64,000 bases of DNA from Bacillus sp. FJAT-22090 (GCF_001278755.1 NZ_CP012601.1:62001-126000), one strand, 5' to 3'; shown: positions 35,807 through 44,640, counted from the stretch's first letter. The notes: generated from the letters alone by a model not told the origin. A program made the numbers and translations.

Positions 35807-36700
35807 ATGGGTAAAAAAGTTGGTTTTATTGGTTTAGGAATAATGGGTAAACCTATGGCGTTAAACTTGTTAGCAAAAGGATACGAGTTAATCGTAAACG
35901 ACTTAAATAAAGAAGCGGTACAGACATTAGTAAATGCTGGGGCGACATTTGGAGAATCAGCGAAAGTAATCGGAGAAAATAGTGATGTAATTATTACTAT
36001 GCTACCTGCTTCACATCATGTGAAACAAGTAGTTTTAGGTGAAAATGGAGTGCTTAGTGGAGCGAAAAAAGGTTCGGTCATAATGGATATGAGTTCTATT
36101 TCACCTGTTGTATCTAAAGAAATTGCTGCTGAAGCAGAACAAAAAGGAGTAGAAATGATTGACGCTCCTGTTAGTGGTGGGGAACCAAAAGCAATTGACG
36201 GAACGCTTGCAATTATGGTCGGTGGTAAAGAAGAAGTGTTTGAACAAGTAAAAGATATTTTACATGCTATGGGTGCAGAAGTGACTTTAGTTGGAAGTAA
36301 TGGTAGTGGGACAACTGCTAAATTGGCTAACCAAGTAATCGTTAACTTAAATATTGCAGCTATGTCAGAAGCTTTAGTTTTAGCTTCAAAAGCAGGAATA
36401 GATGTTGAAAAAATGTACCAAGCGATTCGTGGAGGTCTTGCAGGCAGTTCGGTACTAGATGCTAAAGTTCCATTAATCTTAGATCGCAATTTTGTTGCAG
36501 GTGGAAGAATAGACATTAACATGAAGGATATAACGAATGTTATGGAAACAGCGCATAATTTGGATGTTCCAATGCCATTATCTAGCCAGTTGCTTGAAAT
36601 TTTCCATGCGTTAAAAGCAGATGGAAAAGCTGCGGATGATCACGGTGGAATCGTTCAATATTATGAAAAACTTGCAAATATCCAAGTAGGGAGAGTTTAA
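35807..36700 (+). CDS. Beta-hydroxyacid dehydrogenase (tartronate-semialdehyde reductase/threonate dehydrogenase type)
   Basis: A 297-aa NAD(P)-dependent enzyme. ATG 35807 is fixed by TAGGAGGA; the upstream extension is untranslated leader. The Rossmann motif GLGIMGKPMA is at 9-18, the substrate loop DAPVSGGEPKA near 124-134, and the catalytic lysine in TTAKLANQ near 171. The family contains GarR and L-threonate/erythronate 2-dehydrogenase LtnD. Next to an OtnK-type kinase, oxidation of a four-carbon aldonate such as threonate or erythronate is the favoured role. Tartronate-semialdehyde reduction is the alternative. Confidence 0.85.
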   Translation: MGKKVGFIGLGIMGKPMALNLLAKGYELIVNDLNKEAVQTLVNAGATFGESAKVIGENSDVIITMLPASHHVKQVVLGENGVLSGAKKGSVIMDMSSISPVVSKEIAAEAEQKGVEMIDAPVSGGEPKAIDGTLAIMVGGKEEVFEQVKDILHAMGAEVTLVGSNGSGTTAKLANQVIVNLNIAAMSEALVLASKAGIDVEKMYQAIRGGLAGSSVLDAKVPLILDRNFVAGGRIDINMKDITNVMETAHNLDVPMPLSSQLLEIFHALKADGKAADDHGGIVQYYEKLANIQVGRV

Positions 36701-36703
36701 GAA

Positions 36704-38149
36704 ATGACCACAATCGATAGCACTCAAAAGCGATTGGCTCAAGAGGTCCTAGGTAACATAAAAGAAGTAAATGCATCAGCAGTTAAAGAAATGCTTATAA
36801 ATGGACTTCGTGATTTAAATAAAAAAATTATTGTGTTAGATGATGATCCAACAGGAGTTCAAACCGTACATGGTATTTCAGTATATACCGATTGGTCAGT
36901 TGAAAGTATTGAAAAAGGTTTTCTAGAAGAAAATTCGATGTTTTTCTTATTAACTAATTCTAGAGGTTTTACTGCAGCTGAATCAGATAAAGCACATACA
37001 GAAATTGCTAACAACATTGTGCAAGTAGCAAAGAAAGTGGACAAGGAGTTTATCGTAATCAGCCGTGGAGATTCCACACTGAGAGGTCATTACCCGCTAG
37101 AAACGGAAGTCTTAAAATCGACAATCGAGGCATCATCAGACATTCACTATGATGGGGAAGTGATCCTACCGTTTTTTAAAGAAGGCGGACGTTTCACAGT
37201 AGACAATATACATTACGTACAGTATGAAGAGAGCTTAGTGCCCGCTGGAGAAACTGAGTTTGCAAAAGACAGAACATTCGGCTATACCAAATCTCATCTA
37301 GGAGAATGGGTGGAAGAAAAAACAGAAGGTCGGTTTAAGTCTGTTAATGCAACCTATATATCATTAAATAGCCTACGTGCCCTTGATATAGATGGAATTA
37401 CAGAGCAATTGCTTCAAGTGAGTGATTTCAATAAAGTTGTCGTCAATGCAGTAGATTACGTGGATGTAGAAATTTTTGTTGTTGCACTTGTGAAAGCGAT
37501 GAAAGCAGGAAAGCAATTCTTGTTCCGAAGCGCTGCTGCACTTACAAAAGTAATTGGCGGAGTGAGCGATAAAGCACTTTTAACGAGAAAAGAATTGATT
37601 CGTGAAGAAACAAATCACGGTGGGTTAATCTTAGTAGGTTCACACGTTAAGAAAACAACAGAACAACTAGAACAATTAAAAACAAGTAATTTTATTGAAT
37701 TTATTGAATTCGATAGTCATCTCGTTTTACAACCTGACCAGTTCCAAACGGAAATTGACCGTGTAATTGAATCGGCAGAAAGTCTGATCCGTGAAGGTAA
37801 AACAGTTGCTATTTATACTAGACGTGAAAGATTAGATCTTGGTGAAGGCAAAAAAGAAGAAGAGTTAAAACTATCTGTCAGAATATCAGATGCTGTAACA
37901 AGCTTTGTTCAAAGACTTAGTGTTCGTCCAAACTACATTGTTGCCAAAGGTGGAATTACTTCTAGTGATATTGGAACAAAAGGTCTTGAAGTAAAAAGAG
38001 CAACTGTAGCAGGGCAAATTCAACCAGGAATTCCTGTATGGATCACTGGAGAAGAAAGTAAATTCCCGGGTATCGCATACATTATTTTCCCAGGTAATGT
38101 AGGAGCAGTTACAACTCTAAAAGATACAGTTGACATCTTAAACAAATAA
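36704..38149 (+). CDS. Four-carbon acid sugar kinase (OtnK/DUF1537)
   Basis: A 481-aa kinase of the DUF1537 family. The N-terminal substrate domain has VLDDDPTGVQTVHG (DDD at 46-48), LTNSRGFTAAES and SRGDSTLRGHYPLE. The C-terminal ATP-binding domain has KGGITSSDIGTKGL and FPGNVG. Family members phosphorylate 3-oxo-tetronate, D-threonate or D-erythronate derivatives. It begins three bases after the dehydrogenase, so coupled. With the following aldolase it would convert an oxidised four-carbon acid to a phosphorylated product for cleavage or decarboxylation. Confidence 0.9.
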   Translation: MTTIDSTQKRLAQEVLGNIKEVNASAVKEMLINGLRDLNKKIIVLDDDPTGVQTVHGISVYTDWSVESIEKGFLEENSMFFLLTNSRGFTAAESDKAHTEIANNIVQVAKKVDKEFIVISRGDSTLRGHYPLETEVLKSTIEASSDIHYDGEVILPFFKEGGRFTVDNIHYVQYEESLVPAGETEFAKDRTFGYTKSHLGEWVEEKTEGRFKSVNATYISLNSLRALDIDGITEQLLQVSDFNKVVVNAVDYVDVEIFVVALVKAMKAGKQFLFRSAAALTKVIGGVSDKALLTRKELIREETNHGGLILVGSHVKKTTEQLEQLKTSNFIEFIEFDSHLVLQPDQFQTEIDRVIESAESLIREGKTVAIYTRRERLDLGEGKKEEELKLSVRISDAVTSFVQRLSVRPNYIVAKGGITSSDIGTKGLEVKRATVAGQIQPGIPVWITGEESKFPGIAYIIFPGNVGAVTTLKDTVDILNK

Positions 38150-38183
38150 GTAGTGTTCATCTATAAAAAGGGGATATCTAATA

Positions 38184-39029
38184 ATGTTGGTAAATACAAA
38201 AAAAATATTAAAAGACGCGCAGCGTGGAAAATACGCTGTCGCAGCCTTTAATGTATACAACCTAGAGACGGTTCAAGCTGCAATACATGTAGCAGAACGA
38301 GAAAATCAACCAGTTATTATTGCACTAGGAGAACGTTATTTTTCGACTGTAGATGTAGAAGGATTTTCTGCACTTGTCAGAGCAATAGCTGAAAAATCTT
38401 CTATTCCAGTTGCGCTACATCTGGATCATGCCTATGAAAAAGAATCCATTATACGTGCAATACGTTGTGGCTTTACTTCTGTCATGTTTGACGGTTCAGC
38501 ATATGAGATAGATGAAAATGTACGTCGAACAAAAGAAATTGTAGAAATAGCCCATATGGCAGGTGTATCAGTAGAGGCAGAAATAGGTTCGTTGGTAAAA
38601 GGTGATTTCTCTGATGAAGAAGAAGGAGACGGAACGTTAACAGACCCTAAAGCTGCAAAAGAATTTGTGGATGCAACCGGAGTTGACTTTTTGGCTGCTG
38701 CTATTGGAACCGTACATGGTATGTATAAAGGAGAGCCGAAAATTGATCTTCCCCTTTTAGAGAGAATTCAACAGGCTGTAGAAGTTCCTCTAGTATTACA
38801 TGGTGGCTCAGGGACTCCAAATGAAGTTATTAAGCAAGCAATCCAACTTGGTATTTGCAAAGTCAACGTGAATACAGAAGTTTCCATGGCTGCTGTATCA
38901 TTGCTTAAAGACTATTTTGATACGCAACATATTGCTCACCTTTCCACTGTTATGGCAGATATGCAACAAGCGATGGAATCTGTCATGACTAAATTCGTTC
39001 AAGTATTTGCAAATAAAGAAATTAGTTAA
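38184..39029 (+). CDS. Class II (FBA/GatY-type) ketose-phosphate aldolase
   Basis: A 281-aa zinc aldolase. Catalytic D81 and zinc ligand H82 are in ALHLDHAYE, E132 is in EAEIGSLVKG, and further zinc ligands are the histidines of GTVHGMYKG and VLHGGSGTP. The phosphate site is the NVNTE region. These enzymes cleave ketose 1-phosphates to DHAP plus an aldehyde. Its place after an OtnK-type kinase, where a decarboxylase (OtnC) is normally found, is notable. Ribosome site AAAAGGGGAT. Confidence 0.88.
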   Translation: MLVNTKKILKDAQRGKYAVAAFNVYNLETVQAAIHVAERENQPVIIALGERYFSTVDVEGFSALVRAIAEKSSIPVALHLDHAYEKESIIRAIRCGFTSVMFDGSAYEIDENVRRTKEIVEIAHMAGVSVEAEIGSLVKGDFSDEEEGDGTLTDPKAAKEFVDATGVDFLAAAIGTVHGMYKGEPKIDLPLLERIQQAVEVPLVLHGGSGTPNEVIKQAIQLGICKVNVNTEVSMAAVSLLKDYFDTQHIAHLSTVMADMQQAMESVMTKFVQVFANKEIS

Positions 39030-39067
39030 AACAGACACAAAATTCCTAAACGAAAAGAGGATTAAAA

Positions 39068-40390
39068 ATGCCGATAGTATCTATATGTATAGGGGTAGCA
39101 CTATTACTTCTATTAATGATTGTTTTTAAATTAAATGCTTTTATCTCGTTAATTCTAGTAGCTCTTGTAGTAGGTATTTTAGAAGGAATGTCGCCACTTG
39201 ATGCAATGACATCTGTTCAAGGTGGATTAGGTGGTACGCTTGGTAGTTTGACGATGATCATCATTTTTGGAGCAATCCTTGGTAAATTGATGACAGATTC
39301 AGGTGGAGCGCAACGTATTGCAACAACACTTATAAAATCATTTGGGAAAAAGAGAGTTCAATTAGCAGCTGTTCTAACAGCTTCTGTAGTTGGGATTGCC
39401 TTGTTTTTCGAAACAGGGGTAGTAGTATTAATTCCTTTAGTATTTACCATTGCAACTGCAGCAGGAGTTCCAGTGTTATACATCGGTATGCCTGTAATAG
39501 CTGCCCTCATAACGATGCATGGATTTGTACCTCCTCATCCTGGACCAACAGCTGTTGCTAGTGTATTCGATGCAAATATCGGGAAAACCTTATTGTATGG
39601 TATCGTAATTGCTATTCCTGCAATTATTATTGCTGGACCACTATATACAAAACTGTTTAAGAAAGATTTCTTAGAAGTAGACATACCAAAGGGATTATTT
39701 AATCCAAAAGAATTTACGGAAGATGAAATGCCTGGTTTTGTAACAAGTCTTTTAACATCACTTATGCCGGTAATTTTAATCGCTTCTCAAGTAATTGTTG
39801 AAATTGTAGCTCCAGATTCAGCAGTTATGCCATTCTTTGATTTCATTGGTAACGCAAATGTAGCTTTATTGCTTTCTGTCATTCTTGCATTCTTTACTTT
39901 CGGTCTAAACCGAGGTAAAACAATGAAAGATGTCATGAATTCTGTTGGAGAAGCAGTAAACGGAATTGCAATGATTCTATTAATTATCGCTGCTGGTGGT
40001 GCTTTTAAACAAGTACTGATTGATAGTCATATCGACCAATACATTGCAGATATCATGGCGGATTCAACTCTTTCTCCATTACTTTTAACTTGGTTAATAG
40101 CAGCAATTTTACGTGTAGCAGTTGGTTCCGCTACAGTGGCTGGTATGACAGCAGCAGGTATCGCAGCACCTTTAGTAGGAATGACTGGTGTAAGCCCTGA
40201 GTTAATGGTATTAGCTGCCGGTGCAGGAAGTGTTACATTCTCTCATGTTAATGATGCTGGATTCTGGATATACAAAGAATACTTTAATTTATCAATCGGT
40301 AAAACAATTAAAACATGGTCTATCATGGTTACAATTATTTCATTAGTTGGCCTTGCCGGTGTTTTAGTTATTAATGCGATTATTTCATAA
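39068..40390 (+). CDS. GntP-family gluconate/sugar-acid permease
   Basis: A 440-aa transporter with about 12 helices. Family signatures include GGTLGSLTMIIIFGAILGKL, FFETGVVVLIPL, MHGFVPPHPGP and TVAGMTAAGIAAP, and the C-terminal HVNDAGFWIYKEYFNL. GntP proteins import aldonates such as gluconate, and related members take erythronate or threonate. As the last operon gene it probably brings in the substrate of the three enzymes. Confidence 0.9.
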   Translation: MPIVSICIGVALLLLLMIVFKLNAFISLILVALVVGILEGMSPLDAMTSVQGGLGGTLGSLTMIIIFGAILGKLMTDSGGAQRIATTLIKSFGKKRVQLAAVLTASVVGIALFFETGVVVLIPLVFTIATAAGVPVLYIGMPVIAALITMHGFVPPHPGPTAVASVFDANIGKTLLYGIVIAIPAIIIAGPLYTKLFKKDFLEVDIPKGLFNPKEFTEDEMPGFVTSLLTSLMPVILIASQVIVEIVAPDSAVMPFFDFIGNANVALLLSVILAFFTFGLNRGKTMKDVMNSVGEAVNGIAMILLIIAAGGAFKQVLIDSHIDQYIADIMADSTLSPLLLTWLIAAILRVAVGSATVAGMTAAGIAAPLVGMTGVSPELMVLAAGAGSVTFSHVNDAGFWIYKEYFNLSIGKTIKTWSIMVTIISLVGLAGVLVINAIIS

Positions 40391-40396
40391 GAAATT

Positions 40397-40449
40397 GAAA
40401 AGCGTATCTTTTTACAAATGGAAATTTTGTAGAAAGATACGCTTTTTTT
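40397..40449 (+). terminator. Terminator of sugar-acid operon
   Basis: AAAAGCGTATCTTTTTACAAA pairs with TTTGTAGAAAGATACGCTTTT, then a run of T. The written left arm is 40397-40417. Confidence 0.9.
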
Positions 40450-40503
40450 TGTATAAATATACGATATACTATCAATATTGACAAAAAAGGTAGGCGAATT
40501 TAT

Positions 40504-41382
40504 ATGCAAAGATATTTAGGTGAAATATTGCTAGTGATTACAGCAATTATTTGGGGAAGTGGATTTGTTGCGAGTGCTGTTTCATTAGAATATTACACAC
40601 CTTATCAAATTTTAGCTGGAAGGTTTATGATTGGCGCTATTTTATTAACTATTCTTTTTCACAAAAAGTTAAAAAAGTTAAATAAAAGTTCACTTATTAA
40701 AGGAGCAATATTGGGAGTATTTCTTTACCTGGCATTTGCTCTTCAAACGGTAGGACTTCAATATACAACTCCATCTAAAAATGCATTTCTAACTGCAGTT
40801 AATGTTGTATTTGTACCATTCATAGGATTTCTCTTTTATAAGAGAAAAATCGATATGTTTGAAATGATTGGAGCAGTTATGGCTGTAATTGGGGTTGCGG
40901 TACTGTCTCTTAAAATATCAACGGAGATTAACATTGGAGATTTGCTCACTTTATGCTGTGCAGTCGGATTTGCATTTCATATCTTTTATACTGCTAGATT
41001 TGTAAAAACAGAAGATCCAGTTGTAATTACAATTGTACAAATGATGGTAGCTGCAATCATTGGATGGATTGTTGTAATCTTCAGAGGAGAAATTTCATTT
41101 TCTTTGGAAACTGAAGGAGTTATGAATCTTCTATACCTTGGTATTTTTTCTACAACAATTGCTTACTTAATGCAAACAGTTGCACAGAAATACATATCAG
41201 AAACAAAGGCTGCCATAATACTATCTACAGAGTCTTTTTGGGGCATGGTATTTTCAGTAATTATTTTAAGTGAAGTAATGACCCTAAAAATGATTATTGG
41301 AGCTATTCTTATTCTTCTAGCTATTATCATATCTGAAACAAAATTTAGCTTTCTAAAAAAGAAAGTGGAAGAATTGACTTAA
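40504..41382 (+). CDS. EamA/DMT-superfamily transporter
   Basis: A 292-aa membrane protein with ten helices in two EamA repeats. It begins LGEILLVITAIIWGSGFVAS; the conserved TTPSKNAFLTAVNVVFVP and the second-repeat FSTTIAYLMQTVAQKY fit the drug/metabolite exporters. The charged C-terminus (KKKVEELT) is cytoplasmic. Substrate unknown; many such proteins export amino acids or metabolites. A composite repeat replaces a normal intergenic region downstream. Confidence 0.88.
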   Translation: MQRYLGEILLVITAIIWGSGFVASAVSLEYYTPYQILAGRFMIGAILLTILFHKKLKKLNKSSLIKGAILGVFLYLAFALQTVGLQYTTPSKNAFLTAVNVVFVPFIGFLFYKRKIDMFEMIGAVMAVIGVAVLSLKISTEINIGDLLTLCCAVGFAFHIFYTARFVKTEDPVVITIVQMMVAAIIGWIVVIFRGEISFSLETEGVMNLLYLGIFSTTIAYLMQTVAQKYISETKAAIILSTESFWGMVFSVIILSEVMTLKMIIGAILILLAIIISETKFSFLKKKVEELT

Positions 41383-41391
41383 AATAAACAA

Positions 41392-42055
41392 AAGCGTTTT
41401 TATAATATAGAGACGCTCAGACTGCAGAAAAAAGGAAGTTGGTTTTTATTTTTGACCCGATAATTTTCGTTCCAGGCGGACGCGTTCCGCCGGCATGGCT
41501 TCAGCCGCTTCCCTTGCTCCTGCGCAAGCTCGTCGCAAAAAAACAATGCTCCTGCGCAAGCTCGTCGCAAAAAAACAATGCTCCTGCGCAAGCTCGTCGC
41601 AAAAATTAATTTCGCTACGCTCGGTCCAGGGTCTTAAAGCTCATGCACCTGCCGCTTCGCTTTCGGTGCAGAAAACATTTGCTATTCCGTCTGGAGTCGC
41701 CGCCTTCCACTCTAATCAACTATTATCCGCTTTTCAATCAAAAAACGTCATGCCATTAATAGAGCAAGTTTTTATAACTGAAGTATTTATAGAAAATCGT
41801 TGAAAAAGGCGACACTCCTGCGGGAATAGCGTTAGCCGAAGACACCGCAGCGCAGCGAGGAGGCTAAGGCAACGCCCGAGGAAAGGGAGCTGTTTCAACG
41901 ATTTTCATATTTATCGGAAGACATTATTTAGTAGTCCAAGCTCCTCGGCGCTCACCCACAGAAAGCGAGCGGTAAGCTTTGGAAAACCTGATCTATTCTA
42001 TATAAAAATAACTCGAGTTTGACTACAGTCTGAAGCGTTTCTAATTAATATAGAG
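41392..42055 (+). repeat. Dispersed composite repeat, copy C (full length)
   Basis: GC-rich block order: CGTTCCAGGCGGACGCG, GGCATGGCTTCAGCCGCTTC, tandem 32-mers, CGCTACGCTCGGTCCAGGGT, GGAGTCGCCGCCTTCCACTC, ATCGTTGAAAAAGGCGACAC, GGCAACGCCC and GAAAGCGAGCGGTAAGCTTT. Termini are CGCTCAGACTGCAG and CTACAGTCTGAAGCG, imperfect inverted repeats. Outside them, AAGCGTTTTTATAATATAGA and AAGCGTTTCTAATTAATATA (each followed by AG) form a direct repeat of 21-23 bases. Copy B is the same unit reversed. No protein gene; it fills the 688-base gap after the DMT gene. Confidence 0.78.
41515..41609 (+). repeat. Three tandem 32-bp units inside copy C
   Basis: Units at 41515, 41547 and 41579 begin TGCTCCTGCGCAAGCTCGTC. 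The last is 31 bases and ends TTAA, as in copy A. This block is absent from copy B, so its copy number varies between elements. Confidence 0.85.
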
Positions 42056-42070
42056 CACTTTTATTCTTTC

Positions 42071-42550
42071 TTATTTAACTGGAACCCAAATTTCATTGTA
42101 TGTTTCTGTTTTATAGATATTTGTATCCAAATAAACTTCAAATGGTTTTATGGAAGACAGTTCATATGGATTGGATGGAAACCATTCCGAATATATTCGT
42201 TCCCACGTATTTGCGATTGCAGATGGAAAAGGTCCTTTAACTTCAAAAACAACCCATTTTGAGGCAGGGAAGTCAATGCGCTGAAAGTCAGTAGAATTAG
42301 TACCATCATATTCTGCTGCAACATAATAATTCATCTTATTTTTCTCTCTACTTACCTCAGCCCAAATGCCTAATAACCCATTTATGTCTCCACTTTTTAA
42401 ATCTAATAATTGATTTAGGGTTCCATCCTGTTGAATCTCATTCCAAAATGTTTGAAATGCTTCTATTCCGCCGTTTTCTACATCGTAGGGAAATTCTCTA
42501 TTAACTCCAATAACTTGGAAAGCCTCTCTCTCCACAAGACGATATTGCAT
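42071..42550 (-). CDS. GyrI-like/AraC effector-binding domain protein
   Basis: A 159-aa protein that is entirely an effector-binding (GyrI-like) domain: it begins MQYRLVEREAFQVIGVNREF and ends NIYKTETYNEIWVPVK. AAAGGAGGAG precedes the ATG. Stand-alone forms occur, but the domain is often the C-terminus of AraC regulators. Here the frame upstream of the ATG stays open for about 14 codons and reads IKGGAKPM, then stops, so a lost HTH part is possible. It probably binds a small hydrophobic ligand. Confidence 0.78.
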   Translation of the reverse strand: MQYRLVEREAFQVIGVNREFPYDVENGGIEAFQTFWNEIQQDGTLNQLLDLKSGDINGLLGIWAEVSREKNKMNYYVAAEYDGTNSTDFQRIDFPASKWVVFEVKGPFPSAIANTWERIYSEWFPSNPYELSSIKPFEVYLDTNIYKTETYNEIWVPVK

Positions 42551-42721
42551 TGGTTTAGCTCCTCCTTTAATATAATTTCTCCCGTTAAATCTTCTTCATA
42601 CAAATTATATTTCAACATTGCTTCTCGTTCAATGAATAAAAGGGGAATGAACAACAATTGAAGAATTAACATGAAGAGAGAAATAATTAGAATCTAAAAA
42701 AGCTAAGAAAGGCGAATGTGC

Positions 42722-43648
42722 ATGATTCACATTGTAAATGGGGATGTAGTAGGAAATAAGATTAGAGATATAGAAGGAGAAATTATCGTTTGGAGAGAAA
42801 TGTATGATTTCGGTCCATTAAGTTTAGAATGGACAAAAGAGGAACAATTGAAGAGACGTGCTGCTTTTTTTGAACAAAGACTGGAGATTCCAGCAAAACT
42901 TTTTATTTCCAATTGTGTTAAACAAAATAATTTATTGAGTAATATATCAACGAAGGATGAAGTTGTACTGTGGTTCGAGCATGATAGATATGATCAAACA
43001 ATGCTTATGTATTTATTAACAGAACTATCTTCCTTAGGTATTAAAAAGCTATCTATGGTTAGTATTAATCAGTATTCTGGAATTCATCCTTTTCATGGAT
43101 TAGGTCAGTTGTCTTCGGAGCAATTAATAGCTTTAGTAGATGTTAAAAAGGAACTTTCAAACGATGAAATTCATGAAGCTATATCTGGATGGATTGCATA
43201 TAATTCTAAAGAGGAAGAGGATTATAAAAAATGGATACAAAACACATCTCATTTTCTTCCTTTTCTACTTCCATTTTTTCAAGGGCATAAAAGCTATTTT
43301 CCTTCGTTAAAAACAGGCTTAAATGAAGTTGAGTACTTATCACTTAGTTTAATCAATAATGGAATTTGCCAATTCTACGAGTTGTTTAATGAGGTAACTA
43401 AGAAAAGAGTAAATGATGGGTTAAGTGATTTGCATTTAGCAGCCATTTTAAAGGAATTAATGAAAGGAAAGAATCCCTTAATTAAGTCTAATCAACATTT
43501 GCCAAATTATTCTCATCCGATTTCAAATGCTAAGATCGACATAACATCTGCCGGCTTAGATGTATTAAATGGAAAACAAAATCGAATAGATTTTGTAGGA
43601 ATTGATTGGTGGATTGGCGGTGTACATCTTTATAAGATAGTTAAATAA
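42722..43648 (+). CDS. DUF1835-domain protein
   Basis: A 308-aa protein. ATG 42722 (MIHIVNGDVVG) fits both AAAGG spacing and family N-termini better than ATG 42716. The DUF1835 part (about 1-125) has GEIIVWREMYDFGPLS and DEVVLWFEHDRYDQ. The C-terminal half is helical with a winged-helix-like ending (GLDVLNGKQNRIDF, WIGGVHL). Biochemical role unknown. Terminator downstream. Confidence 0.82.
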   Translation: MIHIVNGDVVGNKIRDIEGEIIVWREMYDFGPLSLEWTKEEQLKRRAAFFEQRLEIPAKLFISNCVKQNNLLSNISTKDEVVLWFEHDRYDQTMLMYLLTELSSLGIKKLSMVSINQYSGIHPFHGLGQLSSEQLIALVDVKKELSNDEIHEAISGWIAYNSKEEEDYKKWIQNTSHFLPFLLPFFQGHKSYFPSLKTGLNEVEYLSLSLINNGICQFYELFNEVTKKRVNDGLSDLHLAAILKELMKGKNPLIKSNQHLPNYSHPISNAKIDITSAGLDVLNGKQNRIDFVGIDWWIGGVHLYKIVK

Positions 43649-43663
43649 AAAGAAACATTAAAT

Positions 43664-43700
43664 CGATTTCTAACCATGTTGGAAATCGTTTTTTTCTTTT
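43664..43700 (+). terminator. Terminator of DUF1835 gene
   Basis: CGATTTC/GAAATCG stem with a 3-bp inner AAC/GTT extension, followed by a long T run. Confidence 0.75.
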
Positions 43701-43827
43701 TTTTAAAACAAATTTATATTGTTTTGTATTAATGCTTGTTAATAGTGAAAGATAAGAAAGAATCTTAGCTATAAACGATCATTTATCGTGGCTAACATTC
43801 ATTTAAATTTTGAGGAGGTGTGAATCT

Positions 43828-44169
43828 GTGAAAACAATTCATCGAATTGCTTTAGTGCTCGTAATTATTGGTGCTATTAACTGGGGATTGATCGGATTTT
43901 TTGAATACGATTTAGTTGCTTCCATGTTTGGCGGACAAACGGAAGCCATGTCTCGAGTAATTTATGCGCTTGTAGGTATAAGTGGACTAATTTGTATCCC
44001 GCTTTTATTTGAAGCACACAAAGAAGTAGGAGCAGAACGAAGTAGGACTTCAGGCTATAATAATTTAAAGTACGAGACTGAATTTAGTGATGAGGCAGAC
44101 TTTACAGATATTCGAGAATACAATAAGAATAATTCGGATAACAATAACAGTAACAACAAACAAGTTTAG
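43828..44169 (+). CDS. DUF378 small membrane protein (YuzA-like)
   Basis: A 113-aa protein. GTG 43828 is set by GAGGAGGTG ten bases upstream. DUF378 (about 1-60) has two helices with the signature IIGAINWGLIGFFEYDLVA and SRVIYALVGISGL. The C-terminal 50 residues are hydrophilic and end in an Asn-rich tail (NKNNSDNNNSNNK), probably disordered. Membrane-located; function unknown. Confidence 0.83.
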   Translation: MKTIHRIALVLVIIGAINWGLIGFFEYDLVASMFGGQTEAMSRVIYALVGISGLICIPLLFEAHKEVGAERSRTSGYNNLKYETEFSDEADFTDIREYNKNNSDNNNSNNKQV

Positions 44170-44210
44170 CTTGTTTCGTTGTAGGCATTTCATCATTATT
44201 TGTCTGCAAA

Positions 44211-44245
44211 AAACTGACGGCCTATATTGGCTCGTCAGTTTTTTT
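44211..44245 (+). terminator. Terminator of DUF378 gene
   Basis: ACTGACG/CGTCAGT with inner GCC/GGC pairs, followed by seven T. Confidence 0.82.
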
Positions 44246-44375
44246 GCCATGTCAGTACTCCGCATTAATGGACAAAATTTTTATGTAAATTGCAATAAAA
44301 GATACACATATTTACCTATAATCATCTATTTACAAGTAAATAAAATCGGAGTAGTATTATCGTCAGTTTCAAATT

Positions 44376-44520
44376 CTATATCGCTTAATCCAACCGGAGC
44401 GGGGGAACCATTTTATGTGGCTCGATGAGTCATATGGGGTGAATCCTACGAATGTAGGTAGGGCTACTCTTTTAGCCCGAATCCGACAGCTAACCTCGTA
44501 AGCGTAATGAGAGAGGAGAT
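44376..44520 (+). ncRNA. c-di-AMP riboswitch (ydaO/yuaA)
   Basis: Contains the hallmark ydaO-class segments in order: TATCGCTTAATCC, GCGGGGGAACC, GGGGTGAATCC, TAGGGC, GCCCGAATCCGACAGCTAAC, CTCGTAAGCG and GAGAGGAGA. The closing helix would pair TCGCTT (near 44381) with AAGCG (near 44500). It precedes a terminator and the potassium importer gene kimA, the classic target in B. subtilis. High c-di-AMP should switch transcription off. Exact ends are approximate. Confidence 0.93.
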
Positions 44521-44543
44521 GGAGCTGGTGAGACGGTTGTTAC

Positions 44544-44586
44544 AAGTCCACTAGGCTTTTTACTTAATGCCTTGTGGGCTTTTTTG
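44544..44586 (+). terminator. Riboswitch expression-platform terminator
   Basis: AAGTCCACTAGGC pairs with GCCTTGTGGGCTT and is followed by six T, between the aptamer and kimA. Confidence 0.85.
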
Positions 44587-44640
44587 TCGTTATTTTTTGT
44601 TTCATGTTGATATTTTTGATGATAGAAAGAAGTGGGAAAT

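Noticed and set aside
41495-41803. 102-codon open frame in the repeat (similar frames at 6318-6527 and 6431-6658)
   Set aside because: The translation is low-complexity from the GC-rich repeat, has no ribosome site, and frames exist on both strands of the same repeat.
42478-42672. 64-codon minus-strand frame overlapping the start of the GyrI-like gene
   Set aside because: Different frame from the GyrI-like protein, no ribosome site and no family resemblance.
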